DNA of 40,768 bases, from the IMG/VR virus record IMGVR_UViG_3300031784_002227, positions 1 to 40,768 of that record; one strand, 5' to 3'. The notes beneath the pieces are model-generated. The model did not search any database. It saw only the letters and a list, made by a program, of their open reading frames with translations, and was not told where the DNA came from. The position numbers and the translations under genes are program-made. Positions 14,549 to 22,615 of the stretch are shown here, in pieces. The stretch's first letter is position 1; each line of letters starts with the position of its first letter. The DNA comes from a virus.

Positions 14549-14910
14549 TTAACGAAGCACTACTATTGCTGGTCCTATTACAGGTTAAGCATTGGTACAT
14601 AGACTTTGTTGATCAAACTGCTATAGAAGTAGCCAGCAAAGGTATATACGGTGATGGCCCGGGAATAAATCATAGTGCAAAACATGCAATAGGAACAATG
14701 TTTTGTTTAATAGCAATTGCCGGACTTCCATACATTGCTCTAGCTGGCATACTTGCCTTTATTGATTTTGTACTACATTATCATATTGATTGGGCAAAAA
14801 TGAATTACAGTAACAGAGATATTAATACTCCTGCTTTCTGGAATCACCTAGGACTAGATCAAATGGCTCATCAATTAACCTACATAGGTATTGCCTATTT
14901 AATGACATGA
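14545..14910 (+). CDS. DUF3307-type membrane protein
   Basis: A 121-aa, mostly hydrophobic protein with three to four likely membrane helices. The distinctive His/Asp pattern HWYIDFVDQT, HSAKHAIGTMF, HYHIDWAKMNY and LGLDQMAHQLTY matches the DUF3307 family of phage and bacterial membrane proteins. These clustered His, Asp and Gln residues within membrane helices suggest metal or proton handling, but the family has no established function that I know of. The start and stop are both ATGA overlaps with neighbours. Confidence 0.75.
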   Translation: MINEALLLLVLLQVKHWYIDFVDQTAIEVASKGIYGDGPGINHSAKHAIGTMFCLIAIAGLPYIALAGILAFIDFVLHYHIDWAKMNYSNRDINTPAFWNHLGLDQMAHQLTYIGIAYLMT

Positions 14911-15419
14911 AGAAAAAAGAATATAATATTAAAGATAAAGTATGGATCCATTTAGGCGAACCTAAACTTGTTGAAGGCAGAATTGTAGAGGTTATCGACC
15001 TTGAACATCTAAAAGAAGGACACAGTCCAGATCGAGAATTATACATTATCGAACTAAAAACAGGAATTGATGACATCTACGAAGTTCGAGACTTTGATCA
15101 AATCAGTCCAGATGCAACCGGTCCTATTAACTTGTTTCGTAAATTAAACATAAATCAAGTTCGTGAGAATAGTCGATATCTAAAAAAGGTAGGCATGAAG
15201 ATGCCTGTAGAAATGCCTAATGCGCTTACTGAAATTGTTAAAGAAATTAATCAAGATCAATTCCAGGAAGAAAATGAGCCAACTGCTGAACAAATACATG
15301 CCGCGATTGAAAGAGCAGAAAAAGCACAGATGCACAGCCCATTGAATAGTGGCGGTTCCCATAAACCCAAAAAACGTCAGTTTGTAAAACGAAAAAAGAA
15401 TGATAGCTCAAACGCTTGA
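14907..15419 (+). CDS. SH3-like barrel protein with basic tail (170 aa)
   Basis: The N-terminal 70 residues resemble a small beta barrel (YNIKDKVWIHLGEPKLVEGR, YIIELKTGIDDIYEVRDFDQ). The middle is helical. The C terminus is strongly basic (KPKKRQFVKRKK) and probably binds nucleic acid or phosphate groups. It is coupled to the DUF3307 gene by ATGA and overlaps the next gene by 20 bases. Exact function unknown. Confidence 0.6.
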   Translation: MKKKEYNIKDKVWIHLGEPKLVEGRIVEVIDLEHLKEGHSPDRELYIIELKTGIDDIYEVRDFDQISPDATGPINLFRKLNINQVRENSRYLKKVGMKMPVEMPNALTEIVKEINQDQFQEENEPTAEQIHAAIERAEKAQMHSPLNSGGSHKPKKRQFVKRKKNDSSNA

Positions 15420-15708
15420 CGAAGTAATGAAGGTTTGGGCCGAATCTAGTCTACCTACAATTCGACCTAAATTATATCAGGGACAAAATCGTAAGTGGCA
15501 TATTAGACTAATAGAAGAGTTTGCCAGCGTAGACGATGCGGGTAATCATTACAACTCAAGTAAGCTCGACGAAAGAATAAATTGGGCACTACAAACTCTC
15601 GAGACTTGGAAAACAGCACACCGTACCGCATGGGATATGTGGTACTTTAACAGTAAGCGTGATGCTGAAAAATTTATAACAGTATATTACTTGGTATGGG
15701 AAAAGTAA
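15400..15708 (+). CDS. Hypothetical phage protein (102 aa)
   Basis: A helical, Trp-rich protein (WYFNSKRDAEKFITVYYLVW at the end) overlapping both neighbouring genes. The order of a short strand (KLYQGQNRKWHIRLIEEF) followed by helices is reminiscent of a small phage accessory fold. I cannot name a family. Confidence 0.58.
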   Translation: MIAQTLDEVMKVWAESSLPTIRPKLYQGQNRKWHIRLIEEFASVDDAGNHYNSSKLDERINWALQTLETWKTAHRTAWDMWYFNSKRDAEKFITVYYLVWEK

Positions 15709-16004
15709 GATGGCGAGTATTTGACGAAGACGGTCAAAGATTTGTTGAAGAAATACACAAAGTAACCGTTCATCATTTTTCAATGGGCGATGTTGAAGAT
15801 CCGGATTTATATGCCGCACAACCACTTTGGGAATGGCAAGAAAGCGAAAAGGGTAAGTTTATTATGGAACACGCAATAGATAAACCCGAATGGCACAGGC
15901 ATACGGATCCATACCAATACGGATATCAATATGTAATTGTTGCAGAACTAGAAAAGAAAAAACTTACAGAATATTATTTAAAATTTGGTCCATTTGTTAA
16001 ATAA
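15696..16004 (+). CDS. Hypothetical phage protein (102 aa)
   Basis: It starts inside the previous gene (13-base overlap). It is strongly aromatic and acidic, with MGKVRWRVFDEDGQRF at the N terminus and a His-rich centre (VHHFSMGDVEDP, EWHRHTDPYQYGYQY). The C terminus ends in a strand. Many of its features are shared with small structural or enzyme-associated phage proteins, but no catalytic site is evident. Confidence 0.58.
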   Translation: MGKVRWRVFDEDGQRFVEEIHKVTVHHFSMGDVEDPDLYAAQPLWEWQESEKGKFIMEHAIDKPEWHRHTDPYQYGYQYVIVAELEKKKLTEYYLKFGPFVK

Positions 16005-16020
16005 TTGTTAGAGATGTATT

Positions 16021-16521
16021 GTGATTATTAACGTAATTGATAATTTTTTGCCGCAAGAAGTGTTTTCTAAAATACAAGATGAAATGCTTTCTGGAGATTT
16101 TCCTTGGTATACTAATGACCTTAAGGTTTCCAATAATGGATCTGAGTCGTTATTAAATTTTCAGCTTACCCATACGTTGTATCTTGAATATCAACCAAGA
16201 AGTAATCATATAAATCTTATTAGACCAATAATAGACAGAATAGGTCCAACTGCAATTTTAAGGATAAAGGCAAACCTTACAACAGTTACTCAAGATATAT
16301 TCGAATATGGATTGCACGTAGACGGACCAAAATTTGCCGGATACACGGGCATTTATTACATCAATTCAAATAATGGATATACGTTATTTGAAAATGGACA
16401 AAAAATAGAATCTATAGCCAACAGATTTGTTGAATTTGATGCTACAATAAAACACACAGGTACATCTAGTACAGACACAAAATTTAGATGTGTACTTAAT
16501 TTTAATTACTATAAGGAATGA
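16021..16521 (+). CDS. 2-oxoglutarate/Fe(II)-dependent oxygenase
   Basis: A 166-aa protein with the iron-binding facial triad of the 2OG-Fe(II) family: LHVDG (His99, Asp101) and IKHTG (His145), plus Arg156 in KFRCVLNF, eleven residues after the distal His, which binds the 2-oxoglutarate carboxylate. The spacing fits prolyl-4-hydroxylase-like members, which are frequent in T4-like marine phages. The substrate is unknown. The start is GTG at 16021. TTAAATAA (15999-16006) may be a late box. The stop overlaps the BI-1 start (ATGA). Confidence 0.85.
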   Translation: MIINVIDNFLPQEVFSKIQDEMLSGDFPWYTNDLKVSNNGSESLLNFQLTHTLYLEYQPRSNHINLIRPIIDRIGPTAILRIKANLTTVTQDIFEYGLHVDGPKFAGYTGIYYINSNNGYTLFENGQKIESIANRFVEFDATIKHTGTSSTDTKFRCVLNFNYYKE

Positions 16522-17222
16522 ATAATATGTTTGGTGCAAACTACACAGATGGCGGTATGTTAAACTATCGCTCTGCAGGCGAAATTAATAAAGCGATGGG
16601 TCGTGTCTACGGACATATGAGTCTAGCAGTCGTTGTATCAATGTTGGTTAGTTATTTTATAGGGACCAGTCCAGAGTTGCTACAATTCTTTTTTACAGGT
16701 GTGCTAAAGTGGATTGTAATTTTTGCTCCACTAGCGGCAATCTTTGGTGTCAGTTATGTGCTAGGCAACAATCCCAGCAAGGGTGTGGCACAGTTATGCC
16801 TACATGGATTTGCGGCACTTATGGGTCTGAGCTTTAGCATGATATTTGCTGTGTTCAACATGGGATCGATTGTCAGTGCATTCATGGGTGCGGCCATCCT
16901 GTTTGGTGTAATGAGCGGCTACGGATATTTTACTAAAAAGAATCTAGATAGCGTTGGTAAGTTTATGTTTGTTGGATTGATTGCAATTATCATTGCCAGC
17001 ATTGTTAATATCTTTATTGGATCTACAGTAATGCAAATGGTTATTAGCTCACTGGCTATTATTATCTTTTTGGGCCTAACTGCCTACGACACACAAAAGA
17101 TTCGTGAAGAACTCAGTGTAGAAACTAGTGACTCTGCTGAAGTTCGTGGGGCATTAACTCTATATATGGACTTTATCAACTTGTTCTTGAATCTGTTACA
17201 GTTGTTTGGCGAAAGAAAGTAA
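16518..17222 (+). CDS. Bax inhibitor-1 (BI-1/YccA/YbhL-like) membrane protein
   Basis: A 234-aa protein with seven predicted transmembrane helices. The family signature is clear near the C terminus: GLTAYDTQKIREEL, then GALTLYMDFINLFLNLLQLF. The conserved Asp residues in these motifs form the pH-sensing di-aspartyl pair of BI-1 proteins. Bacterial relatives include YbhL, YbhM and YccA; YccA binds and modulates the FtsH protease. The start overlaps the oxygenase stop. A membrane-permeability or FtsH-related role is likely by homology but not shown by the sequence. Confidence 0.88.
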   Translation: MNNMFGANYTDGGMLNYRSAGEINKAMGRVYGHMSLAVVVSMLVSYFIGTSPELLQFFFTGVLKWIVIFAPLAAIFGVSYVLGNNPSKGVAQLCLHGFAALMGLSFSMIFAVFNMGSIVSAFMGAAILFGVMSGYGYFTKKNLDSVGKFMFVGLIAIIIASIVNIFIGSTVMQMVISSLAIIIFLGLTAYDTQKIREELSVETSDSAEVRGALTLYMDFINLFLNLLQLFGERK

Positions 17223-17233
17223 AAGGAATTAAA

Positions 17234-18073
17234 ATGAGATCGCATTATTGGACATGTAGTAAATTTGCCGACTGGCTACGGGGCACCGCCAAACTTAAGG
17301 CAGGTACATCCGAAGAGTGGGATGAATGGACTAATACTGCAAAAATGAAACACAATTTTCGCTATTGGTTGGCAGAAGATGGGTTGGATTATATCCAACG
17401 ATTTGTTTACTACGTACCGGACCGACTAAATGACATACGCTATTATATTAATAACCGCTGGGTCTCTCACAGCCATGCTCTTACGGCCCATCCTAGAGAC
17501 ATACAGCCCGGTAAGTGGTGCGATGTGGGCAATCGTTTCCTTCCTTGTCTTTTCAACGAGCTTGTGGACTTTGTTGAAATAGAACAAGCATGGCATCACT
17601 GCATCTGGAGTGACGAAGCAAAGACTAAATTTGAAACTCCATGGTGGCGTAAAGGTTGGCTACGTTGGAGAACCTGGCGTTGCCCAGAAGCCGGCATGGA
17701 ATATCTCAAGTGGGCAAGTAGTCTAGTTGTTGATGAAAACATGGGATCTAACCCTACTGAAAAGGGTTACGGAGAACCAACATACCAAGCTAAAGCCGCT
17801 AAAGAAATTATTGAGCTTTACACTTGGTGGACTGTTACCTATCGTAATCGTCCTGATCCTTATGATGCTAGTGGATGGAGTGCCCACTGCGAAGCTATGC
17901 GAGTAAAATATCCCGGAAGTTTCTTGTCCAGCTTGAACTCAAAAGACAAAGAAGATCGCAAGGCCAGTAACGCGGCCCATAAACTTCTTCAAAAGATTGA
18001 AGCAGACTACGCCAAAGAAGACGAAGCAATGATGATTCGTCTTATTAAAATTAGAGAATCTCTATGGACTTAA
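17234..18073 (+). CDS. Trp-rich conserved phage hypothetical (279 aa)
   Basis: A 279-aa soluble protein with unusual Trp content (e.g. WWRKGWLRWRTW, YTWWTVTY) and charged helices at the C terminus. AAAGGAATTAAA precedes the ATG. It starts a block of protein-coding genes to 19479 that seem to be conserved phage accessory proteins. I recognise no domain. Confidence 0.65.
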   Translation: MRSHYWTCSKFADWLRGTAKLKAGTSEEWDEWTNTAKMKHNFRYWLAEDGLDYIQRFVYYVPDRLNDIRYYINNRWVSHSHALTAHPRDIQPGKWCDVGNRFLPCLFNELVDFVEIEQAWHHCIWSDEAKTKFETPWWRKGWLRWRTWRCPEAGMEYLKWASSLVVDENMGSNPTEKGYGEPTYQAKAAKEIIELYTWWTVTYRNRPDPYDASGWSAHCEAMRVKYPGSFLSSLNSKDKEDRKASNAAHKLLQKIEADYAKEDEAMMIRLIKIRESLWT

Positions 18074-18085
18074 AAGGAAAATAAA

Positions 18086-18277
18086 ATGGCAAAATTAACT
18101 AAACTAGTAAAAGTAAATGAATCGATTACCATCAATCGGTATGACAACGCATGGATGGTTGAAATTGGTGGGCGTGACAAGAAAGAAGATTGGAAGAATT
18201 CTAAAACAGTCTGCAACACAGAAGAAGAACTAATTGCGTTAATCAAAGAATATAATTCAATGGATCTAGATAACTGA
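18086..18277 (+). CDS. Hypothetical protein (63 aa)
   Basis: A small basic protein with an N-terminal beta pattern (VKVNESITINRYDNAWMVE) and a helical C terminus. AAAAGGAAAATAAA precedes the start. It lies between closely spaced genes. No family. Confidence 0.58.
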   Translation: MAKLTKLVKVNESITINRYDNAWMVEIGGRDKKEDWKNSKTVCNTEEELIALIKEYNSMDLDN

Positions 18278-18278
18278 T

Positions 18279-18782
18279 ATGTCGGTATATCTAATTAAAC
18301 CTCTACATAAGAAAAGCATCTGTTGGCACATAGAAATGTTCCGCGAAAATGCGGACGGTTCTATTAGTTGGGTTAATATTGATGATCACTATCGTTGGGG
18401 GCAAGGCTTTGTCGAAGCAGACATGGACTGCAATCTTCCCTGGGAAGGTGATCAACAAGCCCATGCTCGAACAGACTGCGGTTGGGGTGCAGAATTAGAT
18501 GACCAACATGCCTGCTGGTTTGAATTTAGTGACGACTTTACTGACGAACAAAAAGAAGAATTTGAATCATCATATCACGAAGGTGGCGCTGGTTGGTTAT
18601 TTGACGGTGAGCATAATTGGCAAGTCGAAGACGATTACCTAATTATTAACGCCCCATATCAAGTTAGTCTATGTGAAGAAGACGGAACCGTCATTGAAGA
18701 AAACGTAAAACTAAAGCCACGGCCAAACCCTAATACATCGTGGCCATTTAGTGAAGCTTTTCCAAAACCGGAAGACACATGA
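18279..18782 (+). CDS. Acidic hypothetical protein (167 aa)
   Basis: A very acidic protein rich in Trp, Cys and Asp (GWGAELDDQHACWFEF, GEHNWQVEDDYLIINAPYQ) with several repeated aromatic/acidic patches. It begins one base after the preceding stop, with no strong ribosome binding site, suggesting coupling. The acidity is similar to DNA mimics, but no evidence favours that over a plain hypothetical. Confidence 0.6.
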   Translation: MSVYLIKPLHKKSICWHIEMFRENADGSISWVNIDDHYRWGQGFVEADMDCNLPWEGDQQAHARTDCGWGAELDDQHACWFEFSDDFTDEQKEEFESSYHEGGAGWLFDGEHNWQVEDDYLIINAPYQVSLCEEDGTVIEENVKLKPRPNPNTSWPFSEAFPKPEDT

Positions 18783-18785
18783 CAA

Positions 18786-18953
18786 ATGAAAGAAGATTCA
18801 CACTTTCGAAGATGGGTCCGAATAATTTGGGCAGAAAACACAATAGAACGGCAAGAATATCAAGAACTTCCATATTCAATAAATGAATATTGGAATAGAT
18901 ACAAATGGTGGTTAAAACGTGAGTACCGATTCCAAAATAAACAGCAGTCCTAA
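18786..18953 (+). CDS. Small basic Trp-rich phage protein (55 aa)
   Basis: The frame from ATG 18786 gives MKEDSHFRRWVRIIWAEN, followed by EYQELPYSINEYWNRYKWWL and KREYRF, a compact set of aromatic and basic residues that I recognise as a recurrent phage small-protein pattern. It overlaps the next gene by 35 bases. The alternative ATG at 18779 gives a different, less convincing 35-aa frame. Confidence 0.6.
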   Translation: MKEDSHFRRWVRIIWAENTIERQEYQELPYSINEYWNRYKWWLKREYRFQNKQQS

Positions 18954-19479
18954 ACGGCATACTTTCCAAAAAGAATGTGCAATCCAGCGAGCAGAGGAAA
19001 AGGGTGAAGAGCCTAATCAAGACTACATTGATATGTGGGAACAGATTAAGATCGATGATGCCAATAAGATTCATGATCCCTCTTGGCAAAAAGACAACAT
19101 GGAATACGATCTTCGTAGTACCAAATGGATCTGCGACAAAGTTAAAGAGTCGGACAACTATGCTCAAAACTTATATGCGGCCATGTGTAATATGCAGTTT
19201 ATTAAATTAGATGTTATACCTATTCTAAAAGATCAACGCTGGAGTGCCAGTTGGAGGCATAGCGGAGGTATCATTGCTGACATGCAGGAAAAGGGTGACT
19301 ACATTGATTGGTACTGTAGCGGTATCTGTAACGACGAATTGGGTAACGGCTTAACTGGAACTATACCGGATACTACAGATGGTCGTAATTATGTTCCAGA
19401 AGGTGTAGTTACTGACGAAATTCGAGAAGATCTAAAACAACTTGGTTGGGCCGCAGTAGAATGGGATGAAGATGATTAA
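18919..19479 (+). CDS. Conserved-looking phage hypothetical (186 aa)
   Basis: It starts at GTG 18919 inside the preceding gene. The N terminus is charged and helical; the C-terminal half is ordered around RWSASWRHSGGIIADMQ and DYIDWYCSGICND, a pattern typical of a compact alpha/beta fold, then an acidic tail (WDEDD). The function is not known. It ends in a 4-base convergent overlap with the minus-strand gene at 19476-19940. Confidence 0.62.
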   Translation: MSTDSKINSSPKRHTFQKECAIQRAEEKGEEPNQDYIDMWEQIKIDDANKIHDPSWQKDNMEYDLRSTKWICDKVKESDNYAQNLYAAMCNMQFIKLDVIPILKDQRWSASWRHSGGIIADMQEKGDYIDWYCSGICNDELGNGLTGTIPDTTDGRNYVPEGVVTDEIREDLKQLGWAAVEWDEDD

Positions 19480-19940
19480 AGTGGCCATTGTCCATTTGCT
19501 TTAAATTCTTCAACTCGTTGTGTCCATGTTTTCATGTACTCGATTGCAAATTCTTTTTCAAATGTTAGTTCATAACAATATCCGCCTGTTTCTTTTGGAT
19601 CTACTTCCCTAAAACTCGAGCCACCGACCATCATATATAGATCTTTTGAGGCAGCGGTCACGGCAAAACATCGAAAAACTGAATAACAACCGCAGGCCCA
19701 TTCCATACAAAGTGGACCGGCTTCAACAAATTTATCTCTTTCTCCGGGAAGTCCGTGACCAACTATGCTTGGAGTCATTCCCCTAACTACTAAAAATGCC
19801 AAATATCCCACACATCTATCGTCATCATGTATACTTACTCCGGCGCCCCATGGTATAGATTCGTACATATCAGCTGGCCCATTTACCATATCATACAACT
19901 GTCTGCGTCCTTGCTCTGTTATTGGTCGAAGTTCTAACAT
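19476..19940 (-). CDS. Hypothetical protein (154 aa), minus strand
   Basis: One of only two minus-strand genes. The product is compact and Cys/Gly-rich (GPLCMEWACGCYSVFRCF, YMMVGGSSFREVDP). The start has AAAGGA eight bases upstream, and on the minus strand a CTAAATA box lies about 23-29 bases before the start, near 19964-19970. This resembles a late-type promoter. Some features recall an acetyltransferase-like fold (MLELRPITEQGRRQLYDM at the N terminus), but no coenzyme A motif is visible. Confidence 0.6.
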   Translation of the reverse strand: MLELRPITEQGRRQLYDMVNGPADMYESIPWGAGVSIHDDDRCVGYLAFLVVRGMTPSIVGHGLPGERDKFVEAGPLCMEWACGCYSVFRCFAVTAASKDLYMMVGGSSFREVDPKETGGYCYELTFEKEFAIEYMKTWTQRVEEFKANGQWPL

Positions 19941-19983
19941 TTCAAAATTCCTTTAATCTGGATATTTAGTTGTGTAAATATAC

Positions 19984-20012
19984 TAGACAAGTAATACAAT
20001 CTGTTGTATAAT
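19984..20012 (+). promoter_or_regulatory. sigma70-type promoter for tRNA-Gly
   Basis: TAGACA (one mismatch), a 17-base spacer and TATAAT. The predicted start is near 20019, five bases before the mature tRNA 5' end. Confidence 0.75.
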
Positions 20013-20023
20013 ATACTTAATAA

Positions 20024-20097
20024 GCGGGATTAGTTTAATGGTAAAACGATATCCTTCCAAGTTATAGTCAGCGGTTCGATTCCGCTATCCCGCTCCA
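20024..20097 (+). tRNA. tRNA-Gly (anticodon TCC)
   Basis: A 74-base tRNA with the acceptor stem GCGGGAT/ATCCCGC, T arm AGCGG-TTCGATT-CCGCT, discriminator T94 and an encoded CCA (20095-20097). The anticodon loop CTTCCAA (20054-20060) has anticodon TCC at 20056-20058, reading GGA and related glycine codons. The anticodon stem contains a T-T mismatch. It has its own upstream promoter and probably supports decoding of glycine-rich late proteins. Confidence 0.93.
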
Positions 20098-20107
20098 AAA
20101 TCCCTAC

Positions 20108-20136
20108 TTGACAACTGGTAAATTCTCTGTTATAAT
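20108..20136 (+). promoter_or_regulatory. sigma70-type promoter for the 20167 gene
   Basis: Exact TTGACA, 17-base spacer, exact TATAAT. Transcription should begin near 20143, giving a short leader with AGGAGA before the TTG start. Confidence 0.85.
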
Positions 20137-20166
20137 ATATACATATTGCTAAACAGGAGATCTAAA

Positions 20167-21351
20167 TTGGCTACCAAACTACAAAAAGCATCTATTGCAA
20201 TTCGCCAGAACAAAGGACGCGATCGTAGTCCTAACTGGGACGGCGCCAGCGAATTTACTGGCGATCAATTCTCTGGTCATTTCCGACGTGCTATGGAATG
20301 GTATCGTTTGGAAAGTTCTGTTAAAGAACTTAAACCTAAATTGGTAGAATGGATGAATTTTAACGGGTATAGCAAGGAAGATTCTGATGCTATCCGAAAA
20401 ACTAAAGACAAATATTTTAATGGTACGTTGGTCGGAGTTGCAGCCTGTTTGGTAAAAGGCATGCCAGTAGTACACAAAGATTTTAATAAAGGTCGAGATA
20501 CTTCCATTTGGGTACGTACAGAAATTGAAAAGGTATTGGCTGAAGGAGCCAATGACCGTGAAGACGACGATGATGCACCTAAAGTTGAAAAGCCCGTTGC
20601 GTATGTTCCTAATATTCAAGAACGTCTGCGTGAAACTGCCGGCGAAATGAGTGAAGAACTTGATTATGCTATCGACAGTTGGATTACTGACCCAGAAGCA
20701 TTTAATCCTAAAGACATTAAGATTGTTAACCTGTTGCGAGGTAAAGGTGCTAAAGCCGCTCACGCTAGATATATCAAGAGTTTCTTTGCTCGTAATCATG
20801 CAGAATTGCTTGAACTGGCCAGCGGAGAAGCAGACGAACAGCTACGTGAGGCCTACAAACACAATAGCCGTAAGAACGTTAAGAAATTAATTGAGTTTTA
20901 CGACAGCATTATAGCCGCGTGTGAGCAAATTGCCGCAGAAGCAAAAGTTATGAAAAAGCCTCGTGCTCAAAAGGTTAAGCCTGCAGAGGATTTGGTTAAG
21001 AAACTTAAATTCCTTGTTAAAGATGACAAGTTAGGAATAGTATCAGTGCCTCCGGCGGGTATTATTGGTTGCCAGGGTGTAGTAGTGTTCAACGTTAAAA
21101 CTCGTAAGATCGGTTACTATATTCCTAAAACGTCAGCAGGTATCGGAGTTAAAGGTACTACGTTAATTGAATTTACAGAAAAGAGTTTTCAAAAGACTTT
21201 GCGTAAGCCTGTGGAACAGTTAAAAGAGTTTAAAGAGCAGAATACGCAGAAACGTTTTGAAACATGGTTTGCTAAAAATGTCAAGACTACTGAGACAGTA
21301 CTCAATGGTCGGTTTAACGAAGATACTATTATTTTGAAAGTGTTCAAATGA
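20167..21351 (+). CDS. Large conserved phage hypothetical (394 aa)
   Basis: TTG 20167 is chosen because AGGAGA lies seven bases upstream; an in-frame TTG at 20146 would lie too close to the transcript start. The protein is charged with an acidic linker (EGANDREDDDDAP, about residues 126-138) separating an N-terminal helical domain (1-125) from a longer C-terminal region. The latter contains a beta-rich segment, IIGCQGVVVFNVKTRKIGYY, around residues 300-320. It is transcribed from its own strong early-type promoter, so it is probably abundant early in infection. I do not recognise a named family. Confidence 0.72.
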   Translation: MATKLQKASIAIRQNKGRDRSPNWDGASEFTGDQFSGHFRRAMEWYRLESSVKELKPKLVEWMNFNGYSKEDSDAIRKTKDKYFNGTLVGVAACLVKGMPVVHKDFNKGRDTSIWVRTEIEKVLAEGANDREDDDDAPKVEKPVAYVPNIQERLRETAGEMSEELDYAIDSWITDPEAFNPKDIKIVNLLRGKGAKAAHARYIKSFFARNHAELLELASGEADEQLREAYKHNSRKNVKKLIEFYDSIIAACEQIAAEAKVMKKPRAQKVKPAEDLVKKLKFLVKDDKLGIVSVPPAGIIGCQGVVVFNVKTRKIGYYIPKTSAGIGVKGTTLIEFTEKSFQKTLRKPVEQLKEFKEQNTQKRFETWFAKNVKTTETVLNGRFNEDTIILKVFK

Positions 21352-21815
21352 AGAAAATCTTTTATGAAAAGGTTGGACGCAGGTATAAACCCGTATACGA
21401 ATATGATCAAGTTTTACTAGATGCTTTTCCTAAAGGAACACATTTAGTAGATGTGTATCCTGGCGGGTCTAGTCGTAGGTTTAATGTTAATCCTGCCTAT
21501 GCTCCTATGATTGCCGCTGGTCGTGTAGCAGAAGATGCTATAAGCAAGGTGCTAATGAAGGCTAGCGATCTACGTCCAAAGAATGCTCCCTTAACCGAGG
21601 GACAACGCAAGGCTTGGGACAATCTAGTCAAAGAGTTTGGAGATGAAGCTCGTTGTCTTGAATGGCCCAGTGCTCGCGAAGCTTGTGAGGAAGCAGTCAA
21701 AGCCATGCAAGTAGAAGCAGGTGTGTTGTTAGAAAACCCTACTGTCCGTAAAGCCTACGAACATTTCATGTTAATTTGCGAACTTACAAAGGAAACAAAG
21801 CGTGACATTGCCTGA
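21348..21815 (+). CDS. Hypothetical protein (155 aa)
   Basis: Coupled to the preceding gene by ATGA. The N-terminal half has strands with GTHLVDVYPGGSSRRFNV; the C-terminal half is helical (AREACEEAVKAMQVEAG). It overlaps the next gene by 14 bases. No function recognised. Confidence 0.62.
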   Translation: MKKIFYEKVGRRYKPVYEYDQVLLDAFPKGTHLVDVYPGGSSRRFNVNPAYAPMIAAGRVAEDAISKVLMKASDLRPKNAPLTEGQRKAWDNLVKEFGDEARCLEWPSAREACEEAVKAMQVEAGVLLENPTVRKAYEHFMLICELTKETKRDIA

Positions 21816-22062
21816 TGAAAGATATCGAGCAGTAGTACAGACTCGAAGGTTCTTATTTGATCTTTGTAATAGAGAGCATACACCTAGAGTTCCTAAACTT
21901 GTACGTGAGACAGCCCGCGCCATGTTGAGACACTATCCCAGTGAATACGAAATGCGTCAAGCCGCAGAAGGTGCTCCTGATGTATTTCAAGAAAGGATGG
22001 AACCGTTATACAGAATGGTTAAAGCATATTCTATAGATAAAAATAATGAAACAGAGAACTAA
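21802..22062 (+). CDS. BPSL0761-family protein
   Basis: An 86-aa protein starting at GTG 21802. The sequence MTLPDERYRAVVQTRRFLFD, then TPRVPKLVRETARAMLRHYP, matches the small BPSL0761 family, known mainly from proteobacteria including Burkholderia and from phages. The biochemical role of that family is unknown. The neighbour overlap and the basic composition suggest a small DNA- or protein-binding accessory. Confidence 0.72.
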   Translation: MTLPDERYRAVVQTRRFLFDLCNREHTPRVPKLVRETARAMLRHYPSEYEMRQAAEGAPDVFQERMEPLYRMVKAYSIDKNNETEN

Positions 22063-22171
22063 AATTATTTTTTATATTGCACTATGGATCATAATCGGAT
22101 ATGGATATTTCTACTTGTTTTCGCACAAGGAAATATTGTATACTAATAACATTACAGAAAGTAAAAAATGA
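22046..22171 (+). CDS. Small membrane protein (41 aa)
   Basis: A short frame with a basic start (MKQRTK), one transmembrane helix over about residues 7-25 (IIFYIALWIIIGYGYFYLF) and a polar tail. It fills the gap between the BPSL0761-like gene and the next gene, and ends in an ATGA overlap with it. Confidence 0.5.
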   Translation: MKQRTKIIFYIALWIIIGYGYFYLFSHKEILYTNNITESKK

Positions 22172-22614
22172 AAATTGGATTAAGTTACAGCCGATGTGTT
22201 CGAGACATCGTTGAAGGTAAAGTGGATATTGATGATGTTCTTGTTGTTATTGCACGAACAGATTTTGATCCGCACAATGACGAACAGTGGCAAGCTATTT
22301 GGCAAGGCTATGCCGGCGGATCAGATGCGGCCTTAATGCGTGGATTTTTTGGAGGCTCTAATCCAGAATGGCATGGCTACGGAGATGAAGATGAGGACCG
22401 TTTCCGTTCAGTAAGTATTGAGCTTTGGGAGTCTGGTAAACTGCACCAGCCTCGTAAGTTTGGCGCACATCCAACGCGAATGCCGTATTATTGGATTGAA
22501 GCAAATCTGCTTGCTGAAGACATTAATAATAACCCTACTGTAAAACGAGCATTTGAACAATATCAAATTCTTGCAGGTCTAACAAAATCTAACAAAGTAA
22601 AGGACAATTTTTAA
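22168..22614 (+). CDS. Conserved phage hypothetical (148 aa)
   Basis: The N terminus [20 protein letters not shown] and [18 protein letters not shown] form a compact alpha/beta unit I associate with widespread phage proteins of unknown function; the rest is polar with [16 protein letters not shown]. The start is an ATGA overlap. It precedes clpP by one base. Confidence 0.65.
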   Translation: MKIGLSYSRCVRDIVEGKVDIDDVLVVIARTDFDPHNDEQWQAIWQGYAGGSDAALMRGFFGGSNPEWHGYGDEDEDRFRSVSIELWESGKLHQPRKFGAHPTRMPYYWIEANLLAEDINNNPTVKRAFEQYQILAGLTKSNKVKDNF

Positions 22615-22615
22615 T

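Noticed and set aside
16021-17222. Possible holin/lysis cassette because of the multi-span membrane protein
   Set aside because: The membrane protein has clear BI-1 family motifs, and the adjacent gene is a 2OG oxygenase, not an endolysin.
18779-18886. Alternative 35-aa frame starting at ATGA 18779
   Set aside because: It would use the common overlap start, but its sequence is basic and low in structure, while the frame from 18786 gives a recognisable phage protein. Both cannot be efficiently translated.
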